From: Rhodobium orientis
GTDB taxonomy: Bacteria > Pseudomonadota > Alphaproteobacteria > Rhizobiales > Rhodobiaceae
Direction: 5' to 3'
Assembly (NCBI RefSeq): GCF_003258835.1
Contig: NZ_NPEV01000018.1
Coordinates: 1 to 64,000 of the forward strand
DNA length: 64,000 nucleotides
The position numbers and the translations under genes were made by a program. Positions 10,117 through 19,966 of the stretch are shown here, piece by piece (within the stretch, counting starts at the first letter, position 1; each line of letters starts with the position of its first letter). The notes below the pieces were generated by a model. It did no database searches. It saw only the letters and a list, made by a program, of their open reading frames with translations, and was not told the origin of the DNA.

Positions 10117-10638
10117 TTATCGTTCGTAGCGGCCGAAGCGCCCGTATTCCGCATCGCCCGGCGAATTGATGACGACGGTGCCGAGCAGCATGTCGTGCAG
10201 CAGGCGCTTGCGGTCCGAAATCAGCGACACCAGGAGCACGAACGGCGTCAGGAACACGACCGACAGCCAGTAGCCGAGGGCGTGGACGGCGGCGAGCAGC
10301 GGGTACATCGGCGCCCCGTCCCACAGCCGCATCTCCAGCCCCATCGCCCGCATGCCGGGGGTCGCCGAGTTCGGCCCGCCGAGGGTGAAGGCGGTGTAGA
10401 GGAGGGCGACGGCCTGCCACAGGAAGGCGAAGATCAGCCAGCCGAGGCCGAAGGTGAGCAACCCCAGCACGAAGACGGCAACGCCAGTGACGAACGTCAG
10501 CGCCGCGATGGCGACGACGTCGAGCAGGAAGGCGAAGATGCGCCGCCGGCGCACGTCGTCGAACAATTCCGGCTGGCGCACGGGATCGAAGACGAAGTCG
10601 CGGGTCTCGGGCCTCGAACGGTCGGTCGTATAGGTCAT
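10117..10638 (-). CDS. RDD family membrane protein
   Basis: The 173-residue product has the RDD arrangement: a cytoplasmic N-terminus, RRRIFAFLLDVVAI with the Arg-Asp pattern at the start of the first membrane helix, a second helix after it, TPGMRAMGL, and a final hydrophobic segment ahead of DRKRLLHDMLLGTVVI. The RDD family is widespread, and some members are proposed to transport ions or act in stress responses; function here is unknown. I chose the ATG at 10638, preceded by GGAAG, over an in-frame GTG at 10677. It lies downstream of hemB on the same strand, 117 bases away, possibly co-transcribed. Confidence 0.85.
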   Translation of the reverse strand: MTYTTDRSRPETRDFVFDPVRQPELFDDVRRRRIFAFLLDVVAIAALTFVTGVAVFVLGLLTFGLGWLIFAFLWQAVALLYTAFTLGGPNSATPGMRAMGLEMRLWDGAPMYPLLAAVHALGYWLSVVFLTPFVLLVSLISDRKRLLHDMLLGTVVINSPGDAEYGRFGRYER

Positions 10639-10755
10639 CGTGCGTTGCTTCCGGTTGCTGGAGCGCGTCTGGTTCACGCCAATAGCTGGGGATTCAACGC
10701 CTTCTTTTCAAATGGGTTCCGTTCCGGTCCGCTCAAGCGGCGGTGCCGCCCGGTC

Positions 10756-11790
<1,035 letters not shown>

Positions 11791-11923
11791 CGAATTTATC
11801 CGTTGCGGCGGCGTTTTTCAGAGACGGTCCCTGTCTAGCACGCGCCACGGAGCGGATAAATCGGGATTGGTCGGGATACACCGACGCAGGGCCGGGCGCC
11901 GACGCGGCGTCCGAGGCGGAGGC

Positions 11924-12421
11924 CTAGAGTTCGATGATGTTCACTTCCACGTCGAGGGCGCGCACCATGTCGTCCGTGATGATGCTGTTCATCGCCACGA
12001 TCAGCTCATAGGCCTCGCGCGGGCCGGAGGAGTGCCGCAGGATCTCCTTCTGGAAAGCGTTGAGAAGATACATGTAGGAGGAGATGTAGAAGCTGTGCTT
12101 CATGCCGATGTTGAGGTGCAGCACATGCATGGTGCGCAGCCGGGTCTCGTAGTCCGCATCGACCGGATAAAGCACCAGCTGGCGCCAGTGGTTGATCTGC
12201 TTGTGCTTGATCAGGCTGCGGTCGAGCTTTTCGATCATCCAGCGGTTGGAGGAGTTCTCGATGCGGTCGTAGAACCGGTCGAGGATCTGCTCGAACTCCA
12301 GGGAAATGATCGACCAGAGCTTCTCGCGCAGGTCCGGGCCGATCTCGTCGTTCTGGAACCAGATGCTGGTATCGCCGGGCTCGTCGTCGACGTCCGGCAT
12401 GGCGGGATTTCGAATGTCCAT
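11924..12421 (-). CDS. stand-alone protoglobin-type heme sensor domain protein
   Basis: The 165-residue product looks like a single protoglobin/globin-coupled-sensor domain with no attached output domain. The segment MHVLHLNIGMKHSFYISSYMYLL (here shown as parts: MHVLHLNIG, then HSFYISSY) aligns with the proximal-histidine helix of this family, in which the histidine four residues before the glycine of HxxIG binds heme; that is H102 when numbered from the ATG at 12421. A TTG lies one codon upstream. Members bind O2, CO or NO. It sits between hemB and a divergently transcribed chemoreceptor that lacks a globin domain. Acidic N-terminus (DVDDEPGD) is probably disordered. Heme binding is inferred, not shown. 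Confidence 0.7.
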   Translation of the reverse strand: MDIRNPAMPDVDDEPGDTSIWFQNDEIGPDLREKLWSIISLEFEQILDRFYDRIENSSNRWMIEKLDRSLIKHKQINHWRQLVLYPVDADYETRLRTMHVLHLNIGMKHSFYISSYMYLLNAFQKEILRHSSGPREAYELIVAMNSIITDDMVRALDVEVNIIEL

Positions 12422-13141
12422 CAATCGCAGGTCCGTGGATGGTGCGGTTTCGTCCGGGGTCCTTGGAAAATTTTATGGATGTGGTGCCCGCGAGTCGATG
12501 CGAGCAAACCACTACATGCAATGAATACGGCCTGGCGTCCGGCCAGAACTGTCAAACGGCCGGAAGAATTACCGATACTGGTTGAATCACCTTTCTAGCG
12601 GTAACCCATAACCACTTGAGAACATTTCCAGATTGAGCATTCTCCCGGCGGAGGCCGAATGGGCGCGGCCTGTTGAGGTTGCCGGTATGATAATACCATT
12701 GCGACAACATATCATCATGTCCGGCGAGGCCCCGGCGCCGTTTTTCGCGCGGTCCGGGCGAATCACCGGGACCTTGCCCGCAAGCGCTGTCCCGGCAGAG
12801 CAGGACGATGCGTTCGGTATTAGTACTTGTATCGAATAGTTTCTATTTTAACGTGTAGTTTTGGCGAAAGTTGCTATGACCACGGGAACAACCGCGAGCT
12901 TGTTCCTCCGTTTCGTCCGGAAACGGCGTGGCCTGAACATTCTACTCCGTAAAAAACACCACCGTATAGTTGCATAGGTGCGTCGATTAACTTCGCAGGA
13001 AGGAGATTTTTAACCTAAAAAGAGTTTCCTGTGGTTGGCCCGGCAGCATGCACCGCAACCGCCAGCAAGGCGTTTCGCCGCAGGGCCGACCCAGTGCCGG
13101 ACGGGGGAGATGATCCGGCCTGTACGTCGGAGATTTCAATA
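12422..13141. other. 720-base gene-free region between globin and chemoreceptor genes
   Basis: This is the longest gene-free stretch in the window and is visibly richer in A and T than its neighbours. It lies between divergent genes, so it should carry both promoters. I see no convincing gene in it; the open frame at 12633-12839 begins with TTG, lacks a ribosome-binding site and resembles nothing I know. It holds two tandem perfect hairpins (12885-12926) about 215 bases upstream of the chemoreceptor start. TTAACCTA near 13010 resembles, but does not match, the CtrA half-site. Confidence 0.6.
12885..12926 (+). promoter_or_regulatory. two tandem perfect stem-loops in the chemoreceptor leader
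   Basis: The first stem is GGAACAA (12885-12891) with TTGTTCC (12900-12906) and an 8-base loop. The second, one base later, is CCGTTTC (12908-12914) with GAAACGG (12920-12926) and a 5-base loop. There is no trailing T-run, so these are not ordinary terminators. They could form a structured 5' leader or be paired operators. No known riboswitch class was recognised. Confidence 0.45.
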
Positions 13142-15079
13142 ATGAAGACAATTCGCGCCCGCATGATGTTGGCGATCGGCGCTCTGGCCGTGCTCGGAGC
13201 GGTTTCCACTATCGCCATCGCGCAATGGGTTTCCAGCGACCTGATTTCGACCGCACTTCGCAACGAGGTGGAAAGCACCAAGCAGCAGCTCCGCGCCCGC
13301 ATCGAGGCCGACAGCCGCCAGGCCCTGGTGCTGGCCGAGGTGATCGCCGGCCAGACCCGCATCCAGCAGCTTTTTGCCGCCGGCGACCGGGAGGCGCTGG
13401 CGACCGAGTTCCTCGCCGCCTTCCCGCAGCTGAAGAAGCAGTACGGCATCCGCCAGTTCCAGTTCCATCTGCCGCCGGCAACCTCTTTCCTGCGCGTCCA
13501 CAAGGCCGAAAAGTTCGGTGACGACCTGTCCGGCTTCCGCAAGACCGTGGTCGAGACCAACGACAAGAAGATGCCGATCTCGGGCCTCGAAAAGGGCGTT
13601 GCCGGCATCGGCATCCGCGGTGTCGTGCCGGTCTCCTTCGAGGGCCGGCATGTCGGCTCGGTCGAGTTCGGCCTCGGCTTCCACGATCTCTTCGTCAGGG
13701 AATTTGCCGAGGAAACCGGCCACCCGTCCGCCATCTTCCGCTTCGCCGACGCCGGCCCGGAAATCATCGGCAACCAGCTTCCGGAAGAAATGGATGCGAC
13801 GGCACTGCTGGAAGAGACCGCCGACGGCGGCATCTCTGCGGCGTCGGGCGACTATTTCGTAGAGCAGATGCCGATCCCCGATTTTTCCGGCAATCCGGTC
13901 GCTGTCGCCCTCATCGCCGTCGACCAGACCGGCTATCAGGCGACGGCCGCGGCCGCCCGCAATGTGGGCATCGGCGTTGCCGTCCTGCTGCTGCTGATCG
14001 CCGGCGGCACGCTCTATTTCTCCAGCCGCTCGATCTTTGCACCGCTGCGCACCGTCACCGACCACGTCGTGGAACTGGCCGACGGGCGCACCGGCTTCAA
14101 GGTCGAGGGCGAGGCGCGCCACGACGAGATCGGCGAAATCGCCCGTGCGGTGTCGATCTGCCGGGCCAACCGGGTCGAGCAGGACCGCCTCGAGCAGGCG
14201 CAGGAGAGCGAGCACCACGAGCAGGACGTTCGCCAGAAGCGCATCGAGGCGCTGATCGCCGGCTTCCAGTCGACCTCGCAGCAGCTCCTGTCCGGCGTCG
14301 AGAACGCCAATTCCAGCCTCAAGGCGACGGCGAGCACGCTGGAACAGGTGGCGCGATCGAGCGCCAAACAGGCCAATTCGGCGACCGATGCGTCCAAGGA
14401 CGCCTCCGACAACGTCCAGTCGGTGGCCGTTGCGGCCGAGGAACTGGCCTCGTCGATCGAGGAGATCTCCAACCAGGTCGAACGCACCACGGGCATCGTT
14501 GAAAAGGCGACCAGCGGTGCCAAGGCGACCAACGAAAAGGTGGCGGGGCTCGCCCAGGCAGCCTCCAAGATCGGCGAGATCATCACCCTGATCCAGGCGA
14601 TCGCCGAACAGACCAACCTTCTCGCCCTCAACGCCACCATCGAGGCAGCAAGGGCCGGCGAGGCCGGCAAGGGCTTTGCGGTCGTCGCGGCCGAGGTCAA
14701 GGAACTGGCCAGCCAGACCGCCAAGGCGACCGAGGAGATCAGCGCCCAGATCGGCGCCATCCAGTCCTCGACCGACGAGGCGGTGGAGTCCATCGGCGGC
14801 ATCACCGCGACCATGGGCGAGGTCAACGAATACACCAACGCCATCGCCGCGGCCGTCGTCGAACAGGGCTCGGCCACCAACGAGATAAGCAACAATATCG
14901 GCAACGCCGCCAGCCGCACCCAGTCCGCGGTGGCCGGCATCGGCGAACTCGACGAGGCGATCACCGAGACCAACCGCTCGGCGAGTTCGGTGCTGGCCGC
15001 GACAGAGGAAGCGACCCGCAACACGGAAGCCTTCCGCGCCGAGATCGAGAAATTCCTCGCCGACGTGGCCGCCGCGTAG
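13142..15079 (+). CDS. methyl-accepting chemotaxis protein with dCache-type sensor
   Basis: A 645-residue chemoreceptor. Residues 8-28 form the first membrane helix; a periplasmic sensor of about 250 residues follows, with the words [11 protein letters not shown] and [13 protein letters not shown] that I associate with the dCache_3-type double Cache fold; a second membrane helix is near 278-298; then a HAMP domain and a long cytoplasmic signalling coiled coil. The conserved hairpin tip [19 protein letters not shown] is near 487-506, the site for CheA/CheW. The ATG at 13142 has CGGAG at 9 bases; upstream in-frame starts give an unlikely arginine-rich extension. No C-terminal CheR-binding pentapeptide is present. 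Ligand unknown; the adjacent heme-globin gene is a suggestive partner. Confidence 0.93.
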   Translation: MKTIRARMMLAIGALAVLGAVSTIAIAQWVSSDLISTALRNEVESTKQQLRARIEADSRQALVLAEVIAGQTRIQQLFAAGDREALATEFLAAFPQLKKQYGIRQFQFHLPPATSFLRVHKAEKFGDDLSGFRKTVVETNDKKMPISGLEKGVAGIGIRGVVPVSFEGRHVGSVEFGLGFHDLFVREFAEETGHPSAIFRFADAGPEIIGNQLPEEMDATALLEETADGGISAASGDYFVEQMPIPDFSGNPVAVALIAVDQTGYQATAAAARNVGIGVAVLLLLIAGGTLYFSSRSIFAPLRTVTDHVVELADGRTGFKVEGEARHDEIGEIARAVSICRANRVEQDRLEQAQESEHHEQDVRQKRIEALIAGFQSTSQQLLSGVENANSSLKATASTLEQVARSSAKQANSATDASKDASDNVQSVAVAAEELASSIEEISNQVERTTGIVEKATSGAKATNEKVAGLAQAASKIGEIITLIQAIAEQTNLLALNATIEAARAGEAGKGFAVVAAEVKELASQTAKATEEISAQIGAIQSSTDEAVESIGGITATMGEVNEYTNAIAAAVVEQGSATNEISNNIGNAASRTQSAVAGIGELDEAITETNRSASSVLAATEEATRNTEAFRAEIEKFLADVAAA

Positions 15080-15110
15080 GCGCGGGGCGAATACCAGGCA
15101 ACGACTTGCG

Positions 15111-15137
15111 AACGGCGGTCCCATCGGGGCCGCCGTT
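15111..15137 (+). terminator. terminator-like hairpin after the chemoreceptor
   Basis: AACGGCGGTCCC (15111-15122) pairs with GGGGCCGCCGTT (15126-15137) through a G-T wobble, with a 3-base loop, 32 bases past the chemoreceptor stop. The following TTGCTGTTGTG is only partly T-rich, so termination strength is uncertain. Confidence 0.5.
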
Positions 15138-15230
15138 TGCTGTTGTGGGGCTCCCGCACCTCCCAACCGCCGATTGACGCGCCCGTTGCCGTCACCTATC
15201 CCAGATGAAAACGACAATGAGGAAACGCCG

Positions 15231-16370
15231 ATGGATTTTTCCCTCAGCGAGGAGCAGCGCGCCTTCAGGGAGATGGCGGGTCAGTTCGCCCGCGAGGAGA
15301 TGGAGCCCCACGCCCGCCGCTGGGACGAGGAGGCGATCTTTCCGGTCGAGACGCTGCAGAAGGCGGCCGCGCTCGGCTTCGGCGGCATCTATGTGCGCGA
15401 CGACGTCGGCGGCTCCGGCCTCGGCCGGCTCGATGCGGCGATCATCTTCGAGGAGCTGTCGAAGGGTTGCACGTCGACGGCCGCCTACATCTCCATCCAC
15501 AACATGGCCGCCTGGATGATCGACAGCTACGGCAATGACGACCAGCGCCAGCGCTTCCTGCCGAAACTCTGCACGATGGAGCATTTCGCCAGCTACTGCC
15601 TGACGGAACCGGGCTCCGGCTCCGACGCAGCGGCGCTGCGGACGCGGGCGGAGCGCGACGGCGACGACTACGTCCTTAACGGCACTAAGGCCTTCATCTC
15701 CGGCGGCGGCGTTTCCGACGTCTATGTCGTCATGGTCCGCACCGGCGGCGACGGCCCCAAGGGCATTTCCTGCCTGGTGGTGGAAAAGGGAACGCCCGGG
15801 CTCTCCTTCGGCGCCGAGGAGGTGAAGCTCGGCTGGAAGAGCCAGCCGACGGCCATGGTCCAGTTCGACAATTGCCGGGTGCCGGTGGCGAACCGTCTTG
15901 GCGAAGAGGGGGAGGGGTTCCGGATCGCCATGGCCGGGCTCGACGGCGGCCGCATCAATATCGGCGCCTGCTCGCTCGGCGCCGGACAGATCTGCCTGGA
16001 GCGCGCCATCGCCTATATGAAAGAGCGCAAGCAGTTCGGCCGCGCCATCGCCGAGTTCCAGGCCCTTCAGTTCCGCGTCGCCGACATGGCCGCGGACCTG
16101 GAAGCCGCCCGGCTGATGCTGCACAAGGCGGCGATGATGGTCGACGCCAAGGTCCCCGGCGCCACACGCCAGGCGGCAATGGCCAAGAAGATCGCCACCG
16201 ACGTCGGCTTCGACGTCGTCAACGGCGCCCTGCAGATGCATGGCGGCTACGGCTATCTGCGCGACTATCCGATCGAACGGCACCTGCGCGACGTGCGCGT
16301 CCACCAGATCCTGGAAGGCACCAACGAGATTATGCGCCTGATCATCGCCCGCGACCTTTTCAGGGAGTAG
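15231..16370 (+). CDS. acyl-CoA dehydrogenase, probably isobutyryl-CoA dehydrogenase
   Basis: The 379-residue protein is a typical acyl-CoA dehydrogenase: FAD-dependent alpha,beta-desaturation of an acyl-CoA with electrons passed to ETF. The ATG at 15231 follows GAGGAAA and begins [12 protein letters not shown], as in homologues. Signatures include [14 protein letters not shown] near 120-135, and the catalytic glutamate E362 in [10 protein letters not shown], the position used by most short-chain members. Its neighbours, a 3-hydroxyisobutyryl-CoA hydrolase and a 3-hydroxyisobutyrate dehydrogenase, argue for isobutyryl-CoA as substrate in valine degradation. Substrate assignment is by context, not by residues I can point to. 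Confidence 0.88.
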   Translation: MDFSLSEEQRAFREMAGQFAREEMEPHARRWDEEAIFPVETLQKAAALGFGGIYVRDDVGGSGLGRLDAAIIFEELSKGCTSTAAYISIHNMAAWMIDSYGNDDQRQRFLPKLCTMEHFASYCLTEPGSGSDAAALRTRAERDGDDYVLNGTKAFISGGGVSDVYVVMVRTGGDGPKGISCLVVEKGTPGLSFGAEEVKLGWKSQPTAMVQFDNCRVPVANRLGEEGEGFRIAMAGLDGGRINIGACSLGAGQICLERAIAYMKERKQFGRAIAEFQALQFRVADMAADLEAARLMLHKAAMMVDAKVPGATRQAAMAKKIATDVGFDVVNGALQMHGGYGYLRDYPIERHLRDVRVHQILEGTNEIMRLIIARDLFRE

Positions 16371-16376
16371 GGCGCC

Positions 16377-16526
16377 ATGTGGCGGCCGGAGCGGGCCTTG
16401 TGCGACGCCATCTTCGAGATGTCGCGCGGCCTGCGCGTCCCCCGGGCCGAGGAATTTGCCGGCTTGATGTTGCGGGGCGATGGGCTGATCGTTACGGCAA
16501 TCGGTATGTTCGGTGAAGGGGTGTGA
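16377..16526 (+). CDS. possible 49-residue small protein in the valine operon
   Basis: An open frame of 49 codons begins with ATG six bases after the dehydrogenase stop, preceded by AGGGAG, and ends seven bases before the hydrolase start, filling the gap almost exactly. The product begins MWRPERALCDAIFEMSRGLR and ends with a short hydrophobic stretch. I recognise no family. The placement favours a translated, coupled small gene, but chance open frames of this size are common in high-GC DNA. Confidence 0.35.
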   Translation: MWRPERALCDAIFEMSRGLRVPRAEEFAGLMLRGDGLIVTAIGMFGEGV

Positions 16527-16533
16527 GTCGGCG

Positions 16534-17586
16534 ATGTCGAGTGTGGAAATCTTCTTTGAAAAGCGTGGCCATGCCGGCGTCGTGACGCTGGCCCGCCCGC
16601 AGGCGCTCAATGCCCTGACCCACGAGATGACCAACGAGCTGCAGGCCCAGCTCGATGCCTGGCGCGACGACCAGAGCGTGCGCCACGTCGTCGTCGAGGC
16701 GCTCGGCGACAAGGCGTTCTGCGCCGGCGGCGACATCCGCCACATCTACGACATGGGCAAGGCCGGCGATCCGCGCCAGATCGACTTCTTCCGCGACGAA
16801 TACCGGCTGAATGCCACCATCAAGCACTACCCCAAGCCCTATATCGCGCTCATCAACGGCATCGTCATGGGCGGCGGCGTCGGCATTTCCGTGCACGGCT
16901 CGCACCGGGTCGCCACCGAGCGCATCGGCTTTGCCATGCCGGAGGTCGGCATCGGCTTCTTCCCCGATGTCGGGGGCACATATTTCCTGCCGCGGCTGCC
17001 GGGCGAGACCGGCATGTATTGCGCACTGACCGGCGCCCGGCTGAAAGAGGCCGATGCCAGCTGGGCCGGCATCGCCACCCACACCGTTGCCTCCGACGAC
17101 CTTGGTGCCATTATCGAGGCGCTCGCCGGGGCCGACGACGTCGACGCGGCGCTCCACCGGTTCTCACGCGATCCGGGTCCCGCGCCGCTTGCCGAAACGG
17201 CGCCGGTGATCGACAGGCTGTTTTCCGCCGACTCGCTCGGCGGCATCCTCGGCGCCCTTGACCGGGAGACGGGCGACGACGCCGACTTCGCCGCAAAGAC
17301 CGCGGCGACGATCCGCGCCAAGTCGCCGACCAGCCTCCAGATCGCCTTCCAGCAGATGCGCCGCGGCGCCAAGCTTTCCTTTGACGATTGCATGCGGCTG
17401 GAATACCGCATTGTCAGCCGGGTCTTGCATGGCCACGATTTCTATGAGGGAATCCGCGCCGCGATCATCGACAAGGATTCCGTGGCGCGCTGGGACCCGC
17501 CGGAATTCTCCCATGTCGACAGCATCGACATCGACGCCCATTTCCAGGTGCCGCCCGGCGGCGATCTGGACCTTCCCGACGCATGA
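16534..17586 (+). CDS. 3-hydroxyisobutyryl-CoA hydrolase (enoyl-CoA hydratase family)
   Basis: A 350-residue crotonase-fold protein. Length, the extended C-terminus and the block MPEVGIGFFPDVGGTYFLPR (135-154) mark it as the HIBYL-CoA hydrolase group rather than a hydratase. E137 and D145 lie at the positions of the catalytic acidic residues, and the oxyanion-hole glycines are in CAGGDIR (63-69) and GGGVG (113-117). It hydrolyses 3-hydroxyisobutyryl-CoA to free 3-hydroxyisobutyrate, the substrate of MmsB three genes on. The ATG at 16534 is preferred to an in-frame GTG at 16513. Its stop overlaps the next gene's start as ATGA, so the genes are translationally coupled. Confidence 0.9.
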   Translation: MSSVEIFFEKRGHAGVVTLARPQALNALTHEMTNELQAQLDAWRDDQSVRHVVVEALGDKAFCAGGDIRHIYDMGKAGDPRQIDFFRDEYRLNATIKHYPKPYIALINGIVMGGGVGISVHGSHRVATERIGFAMPEVGIGFFPDVGGTYFLPRLPGETGMYCALTGARLKEADASWAGIATHTVASDDLGAIIEALAGADDVDAALHRFSRDPGPAPLAETAPVIDRLFSADSLGGILGALDRETGDDADFAAKTAATIRAKSPTSLQIAFQQMRRGAKLSFDDCMRLEYRIVSRVLHGHDFYEGIRAAIIDKDSVARWDPPEFSHVDSIDIDAHFQVPPGGDLDLPDA

Positions 17587-18020
17587 GGCCGTTTTCCCCC
17601 GTGTCCATGACCCCCGAGGAAACCGAGACGGAAAGGTCGCGCCCGCCCTGGCGCGATATCCTCGTCTGGTACATGCGCCTGCTCGCCATCCACCTGATCG
17701 GCGCCGGCATCATCCACTGGGGCCGCATCGTCGGCTACTCCCAGTGGCGCGGCCTGTGGATCTGGGAGATGCCGGTGGAATGGCAGACGGTGACGGCGTT
17801 CTTCGCCGTCATCGACCTCGTCGCCGCCGTCGGCCTGTGGCTGACCGTTTCCTGGGGCGTCGTCATCTGGCTGGTGCGGGTGCTGACCCAGGTCGTCATG
17901 CACGCGATCTTCTGGGACACCTTCGGAAAGCGCCCCTGGGAGATCACCTTCCTGTTGACGACCGTCGTCATCTATTTCGTACTGACCTGGCTCGCCGAGC
18001 GCGAGCGCCAGCGGGAGTGA
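17583..18020 (+). CDS. small inner-membrane protein, DUF6163-like
   Basis: The 145-residue product has a charged N-terminus followed by about four hydrophobic segments (near 30-48, 63-87, 90-110 and 118-138) and a short charged tail, so it is an inner-membrane protein. It resembles an uncharacterised alphaproteobacterial family that I believe is called DUF6163. The start ATG overlaps the hydrolase stop as ATGA. Its fixed position between the hydrolase and mmsB suggests a link to branched-chain metabolism, but no catalytic or transport motif can be seen. A later in-frame ATG at 17607 is possible. Confidence 0.75.
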   Translation: MRPFSPVSMTPEETETERSRPPWRDILVWYMRLLAIHLIGAGIIHWGRIVGYSQWRGLWIWEMPVEWQTVTAFFAVIDLVAAVGLWLTVSWGVVIWLVRVLTQVVMHAIFWDTFGKRPWEITFLLTTVVIYFVLTWLAERERQRE

Positions 18021-18096
18021 CCCCCGCTTCAACCGGAAAAAAGCCGCCGCAAGCGCGGCATTCAACAAAGACAGAGCTTCGAGGGAGGCAACGACA

Positions 18097-18990
18097 ATGG
18101 CATCGATCGGGTTTATCGGGCTCGGCAACATGGGCGGGCCGATGGCCGCCAATCTGGTCAAGGCCGGACACGAGGTTTCCGGCATCGACCTTTCCGAGGC
18201 GGCGCGCCAACGCTTTTCCGAGGCCGGCGGCAGCATTGCCGGCAGCGTCCCGGAACTGGTCTCCGGCGCCGACGTCGTCGTCACCATGCTGCCGGCCGGC
18301 CGGCACGTGGAGGACGTCTATTGCAGCCCGGACGGCGTCCTTGCCCATGCCCGCCCGGAAAGCCTCCTCATCGACTCCTCGACCATCGACGTTGCCACGG
18401 CAAGGCGCGTAGCCGAGGCCGCCGCTGCGGCCGGCATGATGATGGTCGACGCGCCGGTCTCCGGCGGCGTCGGCGGTGCGGAGGCGGGAACGCTCACCTT
18501 CATGGTCGGCGGACCGGACACCGCCTTTGCGGCGGCCAAGCCCTTCCTCGACATCATGGGCAAGTCGATCGTCCATGCCGGCGGCGCCGGCAACGGACAG
18601 GCCGCCAAGATCTGCAACAACATGATCCTCGGCATCTCCATGATCGGCGTCTCGGAGGCCTTCGTGCTCGCCGAAAAGCTCGGCCTCGACAAGCAGAAGC
18701 TGTTTGAGGTGTCGTCCACGGCCTCGGGCCAGTGCTGGTCCCTGACCACCTATTGCCCGGTGCCGGGGCCGGTGCCGACCTCGCCGGCCAACCGCGACTA
18801 CCAGGCCGGTTTCACCGCGGCGATGATGCTGAAGGACCTGAAGCTCGCCCAGGACGCGGCGATGACCAGTTCGGCCTCGACCCCGCTCGGCGCCGAGGCG
18901 GCCGCGCTCTATTCCCTGTTCTGCAATTCCGGCGACGAAGGCACGGATTTTTCAGGGATTATCAACTTCCTGCGCGGTAATATGGGGTGA
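18097..18990 (+). CDS. mmsB: 3-hydroxyisobutyrate dehydrogenase
   Basis: MmsB oxidises 3-hydroxyisobutyrate to methylmalonate semialdehyde with NAD+. The 297-residue protein starts MASIGFIGLGNMGGPMAANL, the classic dinucleotide and signature motif of beta-hydroxyacid dehydrogenases. The substrate loop DAPVSGGVGGAEAGTL (118-133) and the catalytic lysine K171 in GNGQAAKICNN are present. A GAGGGAGG sequence precedes the ATG. It ends the group acyl-CoA dehydrogenase, hydrolase, membrane protein, mmsB. Methylmalonate-semialdehyde dehydrogenase (mmsA), needed for the next step, is not in the window. Confidence 0.93.
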   Translation: MASIGFIGLGNMGGPMAANLVKAGHEVSGIDLSEAARQRFSEAGGSIAGSVPELVSGADVVVTMLPAGRHVEDVYCSPDGVLAHARPESLLIDSSTIDVATARRVAEAAAAAGMMMVDAPVSGGVGGAEAGTLTFMVGGPDTAFAAAKPFLDIMGKSIVHAGGAGNGQAAKICNNMILGISMIGVSEAFVLAEKLGLDKQKLFEVSSTASGQCWSLTTYCPVPGPVPTSPANRDYQAGFTAAMMLKDLKLAQDAAMTSSASTPLGAEAAALYSLFCNSGDEGTDFSGIINFLRGNMG

Positions 18991-19014
18991 CTGACTAAAA
19001 TGCGGCGCTTCGTC

Positions 19015-19068
19015 GATACCAAGAATTAACGCTGCCTCCAAGAGCTCTGATTTTAATAAAATTTTCAG
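19015..19068. promoter_or_regulatory. ldtR: AT-rich putative ldtR control region
   Basis: Between mmsB and ldtR lies an unusually AT-rich segment (TTTTAATAAAATTTT at 19051-19065) preceded by GATACCA (19015-19021). The heptamer GATACCA also occurs on the minus strand upstream of the L,D-transpeptidase (19963-19969). MarR-family regulators often bind their own promoter, so this could be an autoregulatory site. This is inference from a short shared word. Confidence 0.3.
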
Positions 19069-19158
19069 CCTGCCGTTTAAGCCGATGTTCAACGGCTACG
19101 GTTACTGTCGATCGCGAGTGGGAAAAAAGCCACCGCAATGACAGTGAGGCGTAACACT

Positions 19159-19671
19159 ATGATCAGTGCCAAAAGGGCAGTCGATGTGCTCGACGAAACC
19201 GTCGACGAGACAGACATCAAGCCCCTTTACATGGAAGCCCTGACGCTCGTCGAACGGCTGCACCGCCGTCTGCTTGACGTCATCAAGGACGAATTCGACC
19301 GCATGGGCTGGTCGGACATCAACAGCGTCCAGGCTTTGCTTCTGTTTAATATCGGCGACGCGGAACTGACGGCGGGCGAGCTGCGCACGCGCGGCTACTA
19401 CCTCGGCTCCAACGTCTCCTACAATCTCAAGAAGCTGGTCGACATGGGCTATGTCCACCACCAGCGCTCGCGCGTCGACCGCCGGTCGGTTCGCATCAGC
19501 CTGACGGACAAGGGCCACAAGGTCGCTCACGTGATCAACGATCTCTACGAGCGCCACATGGCCTCGATCGAGCCGGTGGGCGGCATCAATGCCGAGGACT
19601 TCCGCCAGCTCAACAAGTCGCTGCAGCGGCTCGAGCGCTTCTGGACCGACCAGATCCTCTACAGGCTCTGA
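19159..19671 (+). CDS. ldtR: MarR-family transcriptional regulator LdtR
   Basis: The 170-residue winged-helix protein matches LdtR, a MarR regulator described in Liberibacter and Sinorhizobium that controls an L,D-transpeptidase gene and osmotic/cell-wall stress tolerance. The recognition region GSNVSYNLKKLVDMGYVHH and wing RSRVDRRSVRISLTDKG are clear. The ATG at 19159 has TGAGG upstream; another ATG at 19138 lacks a good site. The L,D-transpeptidase follows on the same strand 382 bases later, so both gene pair and order support the name. A strong terminator follows the gene, so the two are separately transcribed. Confidence 0.85.
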   Translation: MISAKRAVDVLDETVDETDIKPLYMEALTLVERLHRRLLDVIKDEFDRMGWSDINSVQALLLFNIGDAELTAGELRTRGYYLGSNVSYNLKKLVDMGYVHHQRSRVDRRSVRISLTDKGHKVAHVINDLYERHMASIEPVGGINAEDFRQLNKSLQRLERFWTDQILYRL

Positions 19672-19695
19672 TCGTCGGCATCTCCAGACGAAAAA

Positions 19696-19726
19696 AACGC
19701 TCCGGCTTTCAGGGTCGGGGCGTTTT
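19696..19726 (+). terminator. rho-independent terminator after ldtR
   Basis: AACGCTCCGG (19697-19706) pairs with TCGGGGCGTT (19715-19724) with a T-run after it, 25 bases beyond the ldtR stop. A-run before and T-run after make it able to act in both directions. Confidence 0.8.
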
Positions 19727-19949
19727 TCGTTGCCGGTCCGCCGGCGTGAAAAAGCGACGACATCTTTCCGCGTGACATGAAGACGCCATATTGGTTTGAC
19801 TTTAGAGGGATGTTGCGTGTGCGGCGGAACCGTTTCGCCGACCAAGTGTTCGTTCCAGTGAAAAGGTCAGTTGCCGGGGCCGGAGAATGGCGTCACGGCG
19901 CCCGCCTCACCGAAATGTGTGAGTGCACGACCTGACCGGTCGGCTTCTG

Positions 19950-19966
19950 TTAACCATATCCATGGT
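19950..19966 (+). promoter_or_regulatory. candidate CtrA half-site overlapping a palindrome upstream of ldt
   Basis: TTAACCAT (19950-19957) is an exact match to the 8-base CtrA motif used in comparative studies of alphaproteobacteria. It overlaps ACCAT-ATCC-ATGGT (19953-19966), a possible LdtR or other dimer site. It is 88 bases or more upstream of the transpeptidase start. Binding is not demonstrated. Confidence 0.4.

Noticed and set aside
6938-10129. A 1063-codon open frame on the plus strand
   Set aside because: It runs antisense through the monooxygenase, bpt and transporter genes, all of which have clear motifs on the minus strand. Its protein is rich in Arg, Gly, His and Asp, typical of a reverse-frame shadow in high-GC DNA.
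12633-12839. 68-codon frame in the globin-chemoreceptor gap
   Set aside because: It starts with TTG, has no ribosome-binding site and shows no recognisable family.
12860-12880. TGGCGAAAGTTGCT as a fourth sigma-54 promoter
   Set aside because: The GG and GC are two bases too close for a -24/-12 element.
12840-13141. Possible c-di-GMP or other riboswitch ahead of the chemoreceptor
   Set aside because: The conserved GEMM-type sequence blocks are absent; only simple hairpins are present.
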